From the NCBI RefSeq assembly GCF_902497995.1, contig NZ_CABVII010000013.1:1-64000 (forward strand): DNA of 64,000 bases, given 5' to 3'. The notes beneath the pieces are model-generated. The model worked only from the letters and a program-made list of their open reading frames with translations. It was not told the origin of the DNA and did no database searches. Of this stretch, positions 7,703 to 16,939 are shown one piece after another. Both the position numbers and the translations under genes were made by a program. Position 1 is the stretch's first letter. Every line of letters starts with the position of its first letter. This DNA is from Pseudomonas fluorescens (GTDB lineage Bacteria; Pseudomonadota; Gammaproteobacteria; Pseudomonadales; Pseudomonadaceae).

Positions 7703-9202
7703 ATGAACATCCTCTACGATGAACGCGTCGATGGTGTCTTGCCTGATGTCGACAGAACCGCACTGATCCAGGCGCTGCAAACGCGATTGCCGGATCTGGA
7801 CATCCTGCATCAGCGCGAAGAACTCAAGCCGTACGAATGCGACGGACTCTCTGCCTACCGCACCACGCCCATGCTGGTGGTGCTGCCACGTCACCTCGAC
7901 GAGGTGCAAGGCGTGCTGCGAATCTGCCACGAGCTGCAGGTCCCGGTGGTCGCCCGCGGCGCCGGCACTGGTTTGTCCGGTGGTGCATTGCCGTTGGAAA
8001 AAGGCGTACTGCTGGTGATGGCGCGCTTCAACAACATCCTGCACATCGACCCCGCCGCCCGCACCGCCCGGGTCCAGCCGGGGGTGCGCAACCTGGCGAT
8101 TTCCCAGGCGGCGGCGCCATTTGGCCTGTACTACGCGCCGGACCCTTCCTCGCAGATCGCCTGCTCCATCGGCGGCAACGTGGCGGAAAACGCCGGTGGC
8201 GTGCATTGCCTGAAATACGGGCTGACGGTGCACAACCTGCTCAAGGTCGACATCCTCACTGTCGATGGCGAGCACCTGAGCCTGGGGTCGAATGCCCTCG
8301 ATTCGCCGGGGTTCGATCTGCTGGCGCTGTTCACTGGTTCCGAAGGCATGCTCGGGGTCATCACCGAGGTTACGGTCAAGCTGCTGCCCAAACCGCAGAC
8401 CGCCAAGGTGCTGCTGGCGGCGTTCGATTGCGTAGAAAAGGCCGGGCGCGCGGTGGGTGACATCATCGCCGCCGGCATCATCCCCGGCGGCCTGGAAATG
8501 ATGGACAACCTGGCCATTCGTGCCGCCGAAGACTTCATCCACGCCGGCTATCCAGTGGACGCCGAAGCCATTTTGCTGTGCGAACTCGATGGCGTCGAAG
8601 CCGACGTCCACGACGACTGCGACCGCGTGCGCCAGGTGCTGGAACAGGCCGGTGCCACCGAAGTGCGCCTGGCCCGCGATGAAGCCGAGCGGGTGCGTTT
8701 CTGGGCCGGGCGCAAGAATGCCTTCCCGGCGGTGGGCCGCCTCTCCCCGGATTACTACTGCATGGACGGCACCATCCCGCGTCGCGAACTGCCCGGCGTG
8801 CTGCAAGCCATTGCCGCCTTGTCGGCCGAATACGAGCTGCGGGTGGCCAACGTATTCCACGCCGGCGACGGCAACATGCACCCGCTGATTCTGTTCGATG
8901 CCAACCAACCCGGTGAACTCGATCGCGCCGAAGCCCTGGGCGGCAAGATCCTTGAATTGTGCGTCAAAGTCGGCGGCAGCATTACCGGCGAACACGGCGT
9001 GGGCCGGGAGAAGATCAATCAGATGTGCGCGCAATTCAACAGCGATGAGCTGACCCTGTTCCATGCCGTCAAAGCCGCCTTCGATCCCAGTGGCTTGCTC
9101 AACCCCGGCAAGAACATTCCGACCCTGCACCGCTGCGCCGAGTTTGGCGCCATGCACGTGCACATGGGTCAGTTGCCCTTCCCTGAACTGGAGCGTTTCT
9201 GA
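7703..9202 (+). CDS. glcD: Glycolate oxidase subunit GlcD (FAD-linked)
   Basis: 499 residues of the FAD-linked oxidase family (PCMH fold). The flavin-binding stretch VARGAGTGLSGGALP is at about 83-97, and the C-terminal cap contains NVFHAGDGNMHPLI and GSITGEHGVGREK. It oxidises glycolate (and D-lactate in some members) to glyoxylate at the membrane together with GlcE and GlcF, passing electrons to the quinone pool. It is first in the glcDEFG operon, divergent from glcC. Its stop overlaps the glcE start by one base (TGATG), indicating translational coupling. Confidence 0.95.
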   Translation: MNILYDERVDGVLPDVDRTALIQALQTRLPDLDILHQREELKPYECDGLSAYRTTPMLVVLPRHLDEVQGVLRICHELQVPVVARGAGTGLSGGALPLEKGVLLVMARFNNILHIDPAARTARVQPGVRNLAISQAAAPFGLYYAPDPSSQIACSIGGNVAENAGGVHCLKYGLTVHNLLKVDILTVDGEHLSLGSNALDSPGFDLLALFTGSEGMLGVITEVTVKLLPKPQTAKVLLAAFDCVEKAGRAVGDIIAAGIIPGGLEMMDNLAIRAAEDFIHAGYPVDAEAILLCELDGVEADVHDDCDRVRQVLEQAGATEVRLARDEAERVRFWAGRKNAFPAVGRLSPDYYCMDGTIPRRELPGVLQAIAALSAEYELRVANVFHAGDGNMHPLILFDANQPGELDRAEALGGKILELCVKVGGSITGEHGVGREKINQMCAQFNSDELTLFHAVKAAFDPSGLLNPGKNIPTLHRCAEFGAMHVHMGQLPFPELERF

Positions 9203-10266
9203 TGCGCAGCGAACAGGATATGGATGACAGCGGCGCCCTGCTGGAACAGGTCGACCAGGCGCTGCAAAACGCCACGCCGCTGCGCATCCAGGGCTCCAAC
9301 AGCAAGGCGTTTCTGGGGCGCATCGTCGCCGGGGAAGTGCTTGATACGCGCTCCCATCGAGGCATCGTCAGCTACGACCCGACCGAACTGGTGATTACCG
9401 CCCGCTGCGGCACGCCATTGGCCGAGCTGGCCGAGGTGCTGGACGCGGCGCAGCAGATGCTCCCCTGCGAACCGCCGTCCTTCGGTGACGACGCCACCGT
9501 CGGCGGCATGATCGCCAGTGGGCTGTCGGGACCACGCCGTCCCTGGTCAGGCTCGGTGCGCGATTTCGTGCTGGGAACACGGGTCATCACCGGGCACGGC
9601 AAACATTTGCGCTTCGGTGGCGAAGTCATGAAAAACGTCGCCGGCTACGACCTGTCGCGCCTGATGGCCGGCAGCTACGGATCACTTGGGGTGATCACCG
9701 AAGTCTCGCTCAAGGTCCTGCCCAAACCGCGGCAATGCTTGAGCATCAGCCTCGATATGGACAGCGATCGCGCCCTGCTGCGCCTGGCGCAATGGGGCCA
9801 GCAACCGCTGCCGATCAGTGCCGCGTGCCACGACGGTCAGCGCCTGCACCTGCGCCTCGAAGGTGGCGAAGGCTCGGTGGCGGCAGCCCATGACCGCTTG
9901 GGTGGCGAGCTGCTGGATGCTGCGTACTGGGCGGACCTCAACGAGCATCGCTTGAGTTTCTTCGACGAGGACCAGCCGCTCTGGCGCTTGTCCGTGCCCA
10001 ACAACACGGCAAGGCTGTCCCTGCCCGGCCGGCAGCTGATCGATTGGGGCGGCGCACAGCGCTGGCTCAAATCCGATGCCGAGGCCTCGTTCATCCGCAA
10101 GGTCGTCGATGAGGTTGGCGGGCATGTGACCTGTTACAGCCACGGTCTGATCGACAGTCCGTTCCAGCCGCTGCCCACCGCGCTGATGCGCTACCACCGC
10201 AGCCTGAAGCAGCAACTCGACCCCCGGGGCATCTTCAACCCCGGTCGCCTGTACGCGGAGCTTTGA
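9202..10266 (+). CDS. glcE: Glycolate oxidase subunit GlcE (FAD-binding)
   Basis: 354 residues. A shortened GlcD paralogue with a PCMH FAD domain (GGMIASGLSGPRRPWSG and MKNVAGYDLSRLMAGSYGSL) and a reduced C-terminal region ending RGIFNPGRLYAEL. It is required, together with GlcD and GlcF, for glycolate oxidase activity in E. coli. It starts on the base that ends the glcD stop codon and is followed after 3 bases by glcF, so the three subunits should be made in balance. Confidence 0.94.
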   Translation: MRSEQDMDDSGALLEQVDQALQNATPLRIQGSNSKAFLGRIVAGEVLDTRSHRGIVSYDPTELVITARCGTPLAELAEVLDAAQQMLPCEPPSFGDDATVGGMIASGLSGPRRPWSGSVRDFVLGTRVITGHGKHLRFGGEVMKNVAGYDLSRLMAGSYGSLGVITEVSLKVLPKPRQCLSISLDMDSDRALLRLAQWGQQPLPISAACHDGQRLHLRLEGGEGSVAAAHDRLGGELLDAAYWADLNEHRLSFFDEDQPLWRLSVPNNTARLSLPGRQLIDWGGAQRWLKSDAEASFIRKVVDEVGGHVTCYSHGLIDSPFQPLPTALMRYHRSLKQQLDPRGIFNPGRLYAEL

Positions 10267-10269
10267 GCC

Positions 10270-11487
10270 ATGCAGACCACCTTGAGCGAACACGCGCGCC
10301 AACTGCCCCGTGCCGAAGAAGCCGAAAGCATCCTGCGCACCTGCGTGCACTGCGGTTTCTGCAATGCCACCTGCCCGACCTATCAGTTGCTCGGCGATGA
10401 ACTGGATGGCCCCCGGGGTCGCATCTACCTGATCAAACAGGTGCTGGAAGGCAACGAGGTCACACAGAAAACCCAACAGCATCTGGATCGCTGCCTGTCA
10501 TGCCGCAACTGCGAAACCACCTGCCCTTCCGGCGTCGACTACCACAACTTGCTGGACATCGGCCGCGCGGTGGTCGATGCGGCCGTGCCGCGCTCGCTCG
10601 ACCAGCGCCTGTTGCGCGAAGGATTGCGCGGCGTCGTGCCCAATCCGCGACTGTTCAAGGCGCTGGTCAGCAGCGGCCAGGTGTTCCGCGCGTTGTTGCC
10701 CAACTCCCTGCAGGCCAAGTTGCCGCGCCGCGTCTACCCGGCGAAGCCGCGCCCGGTCACTCGCCATGCCCGGCAGGTGCTGATGCTCGAAGGCTGCGTG
10801 CAGCCGAGCCTGTCGCCCAATACCAACGCGGCCACCGCGCGCGTCCTGGATCGGCTGGGCATCAGCGTGACACCGACCCGCGAAGCAGGCTGCTGCGGCG
10901 CCGTGGACTATCACCTCGACGCCCAGGCCGCCGGCCTCGATCGTGCCCGGCGCAATATCGACGCCTGGTGGCCGAGCATTGAAAACGGGGCCGAGGCCAT
11001 CGTGCAAACCGCCAGCGGTTGCGGCGCTTTCATCAAGGACTACGGGCACCTGCTCAGCGCCGACCCGGCCTATGCCGAGAAGGCGAAAAAGGTCAGTGCA
11101 CTGGCCAAGGACCTGGTCGAAGTGCTGCGCGACGAGCCGCTGGAAAAGCTCGGGGTGCACGGCGATCAGCGCCTGGCGTTTCACTGCCCCTGCACCTTGC
11201 AGCACGCACAGAAACTCGGTGGTGCGGTCGAGTCGATCCTGACCCGCCTGGGCTTCAACCTGACGCCCGTACCCGACGCTCACCTGTGCTGCGGCTCGGC
11301 GGGCACTTATTCAGTGACCCAACCCGAATTGTCCCGACAACTGCGCGACAACAAGCTCAATGCGCTCGAGAGTGGACGCCCCGAAGTCATTGTCACGGCC
11401 AATATCGGCTGTCAGTCTCACCTCGACGGTGCGGGCCGAACCCCGGTCAGGCATTGGATCGAACTGGTCGAAGCCGCATTGCCTTAA
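10270..11487 (+). CDS. glcF: Glycolate oxidase iron-sulfur subunit GlcF
   Basis: 405 residues. Two [4Fe-4S] ferredoxin motifs lie at the N terminus: CVHCGFCNATCP (C25, C28, C31, C35) and CLSCRNCETTCP (C76, C79, C82, C86). Two CCG domains follow (CCGAVDYHL and CCGSAGTYS). It carries electrons from the flavin subunits towards quinone. Spacing of 3 bases from glcE and 19 bases to glcG keeps it in the same operon. Confidence 0.95.
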   Translation: MQTTLSEHARQLPRAEEAESILRTCVHCGFCNATCPTYQLLGDELDGPRGRIYLIKQVLEGNEVTQKTQQHLDRCLSCRNCETTCPSGVDYHNLLDIGRAVVDAAVPRSLDQRLLREGLRGVVPNPRLFKALVSSGQVFRALLPNSLQAKLPRRVYPAKPRPVTRHARQVLMLEGCVQPSLSPNTNAATARVLDRLGISVTPTREAGCCGAVDYHLDAQAAGLDRARRNIDAWWPSIENGAEAIVQTASGCGAFIKDYGHLLSADPAYAEKAKKVSALAKDLVEVLRDEPLEKLGVHGDQRLAFHCPCTLQHAQKLGGAVESILTRLGFNLTPVPDAHLCCGSAGTYSVTQPELSRQLRDNKLNALESGRPEVIVTANIGCQSHLDGAGRTPVRHWIELVEAALP

Positions 11488-11506
11488 CCCAACCCTGGAG
11501 AATCCC

Positions 11507-11908
11507 ATGAACAGCAAAGCCGTACTGAGCCAGAGCGAAGTCAGCCAGATCCTCGCTGCCGCCCGCACCGAAGCCCAGAACAACCAGTGGGCCGTGACCA
11601 TCGCGATCGTCGACGACGGCGGTCATCCGCTGGCCCTCGAACGCCTCGACGGTTGTGCCCCGATCGGCGCCTACATCGCCACCGAAAAGGCCCGCACTTC
11701 GGCCCTGGGTCGGCGCGAGTCCAAAGGCTATGAAGAGATGGTCAACGGTGGACGCCACGCCTTCTTGTCAGCCCCCCTGCTGACCTCCCTGGAAGGCGGC
11801 GTGCCGATCATCGTCGACGGCCAGGTGATAGGCGCGGTCGGGGTGTCCGGGGTCAAGGCCGAGCAGGATGCACAAGTGGCCAAGGCCGGCGCGCAAAGCC
11901 TGACATGA
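11507..11908 (+). CDS. glcG: GlcG/HbpS-family protein of the glycolate operon
   Basis: 133 residues. Typical GlcG/HbpS (DUF336) features are ITIAIVDDGGHPLALERLDG-like and VPIIVDGQVIGAVGVSG segments. The family includes haem-binding and cofactor-related proteins; GlcG itself is always near glycolate oxidase, but its role is not settled. The ATG at 11507 has CTGGAG 7 bases upstream. It is the last gene of the operon. Confidence 0.9.
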   Translation: MNSKAVLSQSEVSQILAAARTEAQNNQWAVTIAIVDDGGHPLALERLDGCAPIGAYIATEKARTSALGRRESKGYEEMVNGGRHAFLSAPLLTSLEGGVPIIVDGQVIGAVGVSGVKAEQDAQVAKAGAQSLT

Positions 11909-11939
11909 ACAGGGCGCAGTTCGCGCTAAATAAACGCAT

Positions 11940-12055
11940 GAACTGGCGCCGCAAAACCGCGCGCTGGTGTTCGAAGGTGGCGCGCAACCCAATGTCTATA
12001 CGAACCGTTGCTGCACAAATTCCGGCAGAGGTTCAAGGAACACACCCAGGCCTGA
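11940..12055 (+). pseudogene. Frameshifted 3' end of an unidentified gene
   Basis: Between glcG and a REP, the plus strand carries two short coding-like stretches in different frames. The first reads ELAPQNRALVFEGGAQPN and continues, after a frame change near 11990-12000, as YEPLLHKFRQRFKEHTQA followed by TGA at 12053-12055. Composition and codon choice look like real Pseudomonas coding sequence. There is no start or ribosome site. I do not recognise the parent protein; it is probably the eroded C terminus of a gene lost by deletion. Confidence 0.4.
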
Positions 12056-12066
12056 TGCCTGGTGCC

Positions 12067-12090
12067 TGTAGGAGCAAGCTCGCTCCTACA
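12067..12090. repeat. REP element
   Basis: TGTAGGAGCAAG pairing with GCTCGCTCCTACA, a near-perfect REP hairpin. It ends two bases before the stop codon of the MFS gene (12092), so it lies exactly at the convergent 3' ends. Confidence 0.85.
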
Positions 12091-12091
12091 A

Positions 12092-13603
12092 TTAATGTTT
12101 TGTCCCTGGTATGCGCAAAGTACGCCGAGCAATCAGAATGGCCATGAGCGCCAAGCCGAACGTCACCCACGAAACCAGCCCGATTCCACCCTCGAATGCC
12201 CTTGCGGCCTGCGCCATCAATTCTCTCCCTTGATCAGCCGACAAGTCTGCCGCCACATGATGGGCGCCAGATAGCGTCTCACTCGCCAGCATCATCTGCA
12301 CATCGTTCAGAAACCCCGGAAGTTGCAATGCACCGCGATAGTAGGCAGTGACGAGACCACCGAGCACTGTCGTCCCCAAAACCACGCCCACTTCATAGGC
12401 CGTTTCGCTAATGGCCGACGCCGCACCCGCCTTTGCTGGCGGCGCGGCTGACAAGATCACGTCATTGGATACCGTCGCGATCGCACCCACGCCGATGTTC
12501 AGCAAGGCAAACGCCACCACCAGAACGGTCAAGCTACTGCCCATGCTGGCGACCAGCAAAAATGCCGCTCCAGCAAACGCCATGAGAATCGGTACCAGCA
12601 CCTGCAATTGAACCCGCTGCGCGACAGGCACGACCGCCATCCCCACCACAATCGCCATGACCTGACCCGGTATCAACGCGAGACTGGCACTCAAGGGCGA
12701 CATCTGGAGAACAATCTGCAGGAATTGAGTAGTGAAAAATACGAAGCCTACGAGGAATGCCAGGCTCATCAAATTGATCAGCACGGAACCGCTAAAGGTG
12801 CCGTTGCGGAACAGACTCAGGTCCATCAGCGGCACAGGCAATCGTAACTGCCGACGCACAAACATCCAGCCCGCGACTACGCCCACTGCAAATGCTGTCA
12901 ACGCCATCGAATCGATACCATTACTGGCGCTGTGTTTAATGCCATAAACAATGGCGCCAAGGGCGACCATTGACTGCAGAATACTTATCGGATCCAGCGG
13001 CCCTGAAGAGTCTCTTTCGGATTCGGGTAACAACAGAGGCCCCAGCACCAGCAACGGCACCAACACGGGTACCGCCAAAAGGAAAATCGACCCCCAACTG
13101 AAGAACTCCAGCAACACCCCACCCACCAAAGGACCGAGTGCCGATCCTACCGTCAAGGTCGTAGCCCAGATCGCGACTGCAAGCCTGCGTTCTTCCCGAT
13201 CTTCGAACACCGAACGTATCAACGCCAGAGTTGACGGCATCAACATCGCACCGAAAACGCCCATACACGCTCGCCCGGCAATCAGTTGCATGGCGGTATC
13301 GGAATACGCAGTCAGCACCGACACTATGGCAAACCCCAAAGAACCAGCCAACAGCAACTTACGATGGCCGATTCGATCCCCCAGACTCCCCATCGACACC
13401 AGCAATCCGGCCAATATCAGCGAATATGCATCGATCATCCACAATTGCTGGCTGGCGCTCGGGTGCAGGGCTTCGGCGATCTTTGGTAACGCAAATCCAA
13501 GTACCGTATTGTCAACGGTCACCAGCAATACAGGTAGCATCAGCACGCTTAGGCCTAACCAGCGTTTTGATCTACGTTGTGTTGCCTCACCTGTCAAGGT
13601 CAT
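12092..13603 (-). CDS. MFS drug exporter, SmvA/QacA-like (DHA2, 14 helices)
   Basis: 503 residues of the DHA2 family of 14-helix proton antiporters. Seen are VTVDNTVLGFALPKIAEAL in helix 1 (the D1 motif of DHA2), GSLGDRIGHRKLLLAG (motif A) and ALGPLVGGVLLEFFSWG (motif C, the antiporter signature). The sequence resembles SmvA, which exports methyl viologen and quaternary ammonium compounds. The ATG at 13601-13603 is chosen for its AAGGAGTG site; an in-frame GTG at 13612 is too close to that site. No TetR-type gene is adjacent, unlike many smvA loci. Confidence 0.87.
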   Translation of the reverse strand: MTLTGEATQRRSKRWLGLSVLMLPVLLVTVDNTVLGFALPKIAEALHPSASQQLWMIDAYSLILAGLLVSMGSLGDRIGHRKLLLAGSLGFAIVSVLTAYSDTAMQLIAGRACMGVFGAMLMPSTLALIRSVFEDREERRLAVAIWATTLTVGSALGPLVGGVLLEFFSWGSIFLLAVPVLVPLLVLGPLLLPESERDSSGPLDPISILQSMVALGAIVYGIKHSASNGIDSMALTAFAVGVVAGWMFVRRQLRLPVPLMDLSLFRNGTFSGSVLINLMSLAFLVGFVFFTTQFLQIVLQMSPLSASLALIPGQVMAIVVGMAVVPVAQRVQLQVLVPILMAFAGAAFLLVASMGSSLTVLVVAFALLNIGVGAIATVSNDVILSAAPPAKAGAASAISETAYEVGVVLGTTVLGGLVTAYYRGALQLPGFLNDVQMMLASETLSGAHHVAADLSADQGRELMAQAARAFEGGIGLVSWVTFGLALMAILIARRTLRIPGTKH

Positions 13604-13823
13604 TAACGACACTCCTTATCGTGTAAGAAAATTTACTTCCCTCCTTGGAAGAAAAGGACCTTTCTATAATTTCGATACATTAAGATTCAATCAACTATTT
13701 GTTTCATATTGTATCTTTGAGATAGCTCAAACACTTTCAAGTCAAACCAATAACTAAATATCAACTCAACTAACAGCCTTTGCTGAGTCGAGGAAGGTAA
13801 AAGACAAAAGAAAATGCTCAAGT
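13604..13823. other. A+T-rich intergenic region, no gene seen
   Basis: About 220 bases clearly richer in A+T than the surroundings. It must hold the promoter of the SmvA-like gene (ribosome site AAGGAGTG next to 13610) but no coding frame or strong hairpin was found. The base composition suggests foreign or decayed DNA around the broken XRE gene. Confidence 0.5.
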
Positions 13824-14162
13824 CTAATGCCGTGCCACAAAGGCATTGCTCACCTCCTTTTTGGAGTCGCGCACAGAAGCCGGGAGCAAGGCGATTTTAT
13901 CCGTGAGAGTGCCTATCAAGGTGCTTTGGCCCATCGGCGACTCAAACAACTCGATACCCAGAAGATGAGCCACCTCGAACGCCACGCCTATTTCACAGCC
14001 TGGCTCACATTTCTCGAGGCGCTGTATGAGGCTACGGGAAACACCGGCCCGGTCAGCCAGTTGCTGCAGGGTCAACCCACGCTCTTTTCACTTGAGCTGG
14101 ATCGGCTTCCCCAGAATCTCTAGTGCCTTGAAGGTGTGGGGTGAATAGGTGCGATTGGCCAT
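13824..14162 (-). pseudogene. XRE/HipB-like regulator interrupted by an in-frame TGA
   Basis: From the ATG at 14160-14162 the frame reads MANRTYSPHTFKALEILG and on to IQLK, then TGA at 14088-14090, then continues without frame change as KERGLTLQQLADRAGVSRS. Bases before and after the stop form one typical HipB-like repressor: an N-terminal arm, then the helix-turn-helix LQQLADRAGVSRSLIQRLEK, then CEIGVAFEVAHLLGIELF. Relatives usually carry arginine where the TGA stands, so one C-to-T change (CGA to TGA) explains it. No hipA partner follows. A TTG at 14075 could restart translation and keep most of the HTH. Otherwise the gene is dead. Confidence 0.8.
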
Positions 14163-14202
14163 GACGGACGCTCTTCAGACGATGATTAGAATAAACCTGT
14201 AG

Positions 14203-14248
14203 GCGAAGGCGTTTTCATGGGTGCTGCAAGGCTTGATGCCGCCTTCGC
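14203..14248. repeat. REP-like inverted repeat
   Basis: GCGAAGGCG (14203-14211) pairs with CGCCTTCGC (14240-14248) around a 28-base loop. The loop CATGGGTGCTGCAAGGCTTGA is nearly the same as the middle of the larger REP pair at 36358, so this is a shortened copy. The remainder of the 296-base gap up to 14458 shows no gene. Confidence 0.6.
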
Positions 14249-14458
14249 TGGTATAAATACCCGTATACGGTTCACCAAGCTACTTTATGGATTGTTTACA
14301 GGTATTTTTGCCAATTTATCCGTACCACAAGCGTCGTTCGATAACGGCGATCGTTTGATCTGCACTTCAGCATTTGTTCTTGAGCGACTACGCTCGATAA
14401 TTATCGCTCACATCGTCGAGCCGGCAGACACCCGCCCCGCCCAAAAGGAAGCGCACAG

Positions 14459-15346
14459 ATGACCCGTCTCACTGCGAAAGACTTTGCCCCGGAATTGCTC
14501 GAACTGTATGACTACTACGCCCACGGCAAGATCAACCGGCGCGAGTTTCTTGATCGTGCGGCGTTGTTCACCCTGGGCGGCTTGACGGCCAGCGCGCTCC
14601 TCGCCGCGCTGAGCCCGAACTATGCGCTCGCCGAGCAGGTGGAGTTTACCGACCCGGACATCATCGCCGAGTACGTCACTTACCCCTCGCCCAAGGGCAA
14701 CGGGCAGGTCCGTGGTTATCTGGTGCGACCGGCGAAGGCCAGCGGCAAGGTGCCGGGGGTGGTGGTCGTGCATGAAAACCGCGGGCTCAACCCCTACATC
14801 GAGGATGTCGCGCGGCGCGTGGCCAAGGCCGGTTTCATCGCCCTCGCCCCCGATGGCCTGACGTCGGTCGGCGGCTATCCTGGCAATGATGACAAAGGCC
14901 GGGATCTACAGGCGACGGTCGATCCTGAAAAGCTCATGAATGACTTTTTCGCCGCGATCGAGTGGTTGATGAAGCACGATGCAACGACTGGCAAAGTCGG
15001 CATCACCGGGTTCTGTTACGGCGGTGGCGTGGTCAATGCCGCGGCCGTGGCTTATCCGGAACTGGGGGCTGGCGTGTCCTTTTATGGCCGACAGCCAGAG
15101 GCCAAGGACGTCCCCCGGATCAAGGCACCGTTGATGCTACACTATGGCGAACTGGATACCCGTATCAACGAAGGCTGGCCAGCCTACGAGAAGGCGTTGA
15201 AAGCGGCGGGAAAGACCTATGAAGCCTACATTTATCCGGGCGCCAACCACGGTTTCCATAACGACTCCACGCCCCGGTACGATGACGCTGCGGCGAGGTT
15301 GGCCTGGGACCGGACGCTGGGGTGGTTTCGGCGGTATCTGGTTTAG
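14459..15346 (+). CDS. Dienelactone hydrolase-family protein, Tat-exported (YghX-like)
   Basis: 295 residues of an alpha/beta hydrolase. The nucleophile is C186 in GFCYGGG; the acid is the aspartate in GELDTRIN; the histidine is in NHGFHND. The N terminus carries a twin-arginine motif (NRREFLDRAALFTLGG) after an unusually long stretch of about 25 residues, then ALAEQ as cleavage region. So the enzyme probably acts in the periplasm. E. coli YghX is the named relative. The true substrate is unknown; dienelactone is a family name only. The ATG at 14459 has AAGGAAG upstream. Confidence 0.85.
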   Translation: MTRLTAKDFAPELLELYDYYAHGKINRREFLDRAALFTLGGLTASALLAALSPNYALAEQVEFTDPDIIAEYVTYPSPKGNGQVRGYLVRPAKASGKVPGVVVVHENRGLNPYIEDVARRVAKAGFIALAPDGLTSVGGYPGNDDKGRDLQATVDPEKLMNDFFAAIEWLMKHDATTGKVGITGFCYGGGVVNAAAVAYPELGAGVSFYGRQPEAKDVPRIKAPLMLHYGELDTRINEGWPAYEKALKAAGKTYEAYIYPGANHGFHNDSTPRYDDAAARLAWDRTLGWFRRYLV

Positions 15347-15359
15347 CGGTGACTTCGGG

Positions 15360-16526
15360 TCATGACTCACACACGGCTCGTTTCGGGTCATTGCTGATGC
15401 ACGGTTGCTCCGCCGTTTCCATCAGCAACTGATCCACCACACCCGACAGCGCGACCTGCCCATCCCCGGTGCTACGCAGCACTTGCTGGTAGAGGCTGCG
15501 CTGTCGCTCTGCACTGGTACCGTCCCGCAGTATCCGGCGTGCCTTGGCAAAGACCTCCTCCACGCCCATTGCCTGCGCTGCATCGCCAAAGATCTGCTCG
15601 GCCATGAACAACCACTGCTCGGCAGAGAAAGGCCGGTCGTAACCCTCGACAATGAAGGACGCGTGGATGCCAAATCGCTTCGCGCGCCAGCGATTTTCCT
15701 GGAGGATCCATCGCGATTCCTGTGACCAGGTCGATCCCGGGCGGGGTTGATCGATGGCGCAGGCGACCAGTAATCGAAACAAAGAGGCAATGCACAAAGC
15801 ATCCTCCAGCCGTGGGCACCCATCCGTCATCCGCAGCTCCAGCGTCGGAAACCGGGTAGCGGGTCGTACACCCCACCAACATTCGCTGGCCTGACGGATG
15901 GCGCCGGTGCGGATCAGCAAAGCGATGTAAGCGTCATAGGCACCTTGATCTTCGAAGTACTCCGGAACGCCCATCCTCGGCCACTCATCACAGGCCGCCT
16001 GGCGATAGCTCATGAAGCCGCTGTCGGTGCCGTTCCAAAAAGGCGAGGAGCTGCTCATTGCCAATAACAACGGCATCCACGGCAAGATTTCGTTCATCAC
16101 TTGAATGCGATCCAGGTGATCCGGCACTTCGACATGCACGTGCAGACCGGATAGCAGGCTACGCCAGGCGACGTGCTGGTAGTCTTCGAACAGTTTGAGA
16201 AAGTGGGTTTGCTCCGTGGCCTGTTGCGTACGCCAGTCAGCCAAAGGATGACTGCCGGCCGTGAGCAATCCCAGACCATAGGGTTCGAGCGCGAGCCGCA
16301 GCCCTTGGCGAGCAGTGCCCAGGTACTGCGCGGCTTGCGCAAGGCGGGTGAAGATCGGGGAAGCGACTTCGATCTGCCCCTGGAACATCTCATGGGCAAA
16401 ACAATCGCCCAGCACCGCCTTGCACGCGTCAATCGCAGCGCCGGGGGGCTTGCCGGACATGCGCCGGGAGTCCAGGTCGGTGATGAAGTATTCCTCTTCA
16501 ATGCCAAACTTCAGGTGTCTGTTCAT
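15360..16526 (-). CDS. YbdK-type carboxylate-amine ligase (glutamate-cysteine ligase 2 family)
   Basis: 388 residues. FGIEEEYFITD at the N terminus is the GCS2 signature (acidic metal-binding residues). Further motifs are HVHVEVPD and LELRMTDGCP. E. coli YbdK has weak gamma-glutamyl-cysteine ligase activity, but the in vivo role of the family is uncertain. The ATG at 16524-16526 overlaps the stop of the small upstream gene as ATGA and gives the family's usual start. The 30 codons open before it belong to the overlapping frame. Confidence 0.87.
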   Translation of the reverse strand: MNRHLKFGIEEEYFITDLDSRRMSGKPPGAAIDACKAVLGDCFAHEMFQGQIEVASPIFTRLAQAAQYLGTARQGLRLALEPYGLGLLTAGSHPLADWRTQQATEQTHFLKLFEDYQHVAWRSLLSGLHVHVEVPDHLDRIQVMNEILPWMPLLLAMSSSSPFWNGTDSGFMSYRQAACDEWPRMGVPEYFEDQGAYDAYIALLIRTGAIRQASECWWGVRPATRFPTLELRMTDGCPRLEDALCIASLFRLLVACAIDQPRPGSTWSQESRWILQENRWRAKRFGIHASFIVEGYDRPFSAEQWLFMAEQIFGDAAQAMGVEEVFAKARRILRDGTSAERQRSLYQQVLRSTGDGQVALSGVVDQLLMETAEQPCISNDPKRAVCES

Positions 16527-16786
16527 CCCTGCGCCCTTAAGTGATAGTCCTCGCCCGCGACCGCGCGCAGATACGCCTGATCCGCCTCGATTCGCAGGTC
16601 TCGCCACTCCTCCCAACTGACGATCCCCTGGCGATCCATCTCGTCCGACTGTCGTAGCAGCTCTTCATGGTAGGCATCGGGGGATTCCATGCGCAGCGCG
16701 ATGTTTTCCAGCGCCCGATGCCAGCCATCCAATGCACAAAGTCGTCGCTCCTCGGCCTGCGTAAGCAGGTTTCTGAATGAATTCAT
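16523..16786 (-). CDS. Small hypothetical protein coupled to ybdK-like gene
   Basis: 87 residues, acidic and helical, rich in tryptophan and charged residues (DGWHRALENIALRMES, WEEWRDLRIEADQAYLRA). Its stop overlaps the YbdK-like start as ATGA, which indicates translational coupling and argues that it is a real gene. I do not recognise a family. It may be a partner or regulator of the ligase. Confidence 0.65.
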   Translation of the reverse strand: MNSFRNLLTQAEERRLCALDGWHRALENIALRMESPDAYHEELLRQSDEMDRQGIVSWEEWRDLRIEADQAYLRAVAGEDYHLRAQG

Positions 16787-16939
16787 GGCCGTGGGATTCC
16801 AGAGTTATTTTGTGAATGGAGCTATCGCGTGCGACATAGGTTCATGAGGGCCGACAAGAGGTGTAAAGGCGGCGGCAAAAAATCTCGAACTCAGCCCTTG
16901 GTGCTGCATCCAATGTGTAGGCCAACCGAGGTAAGTGCG

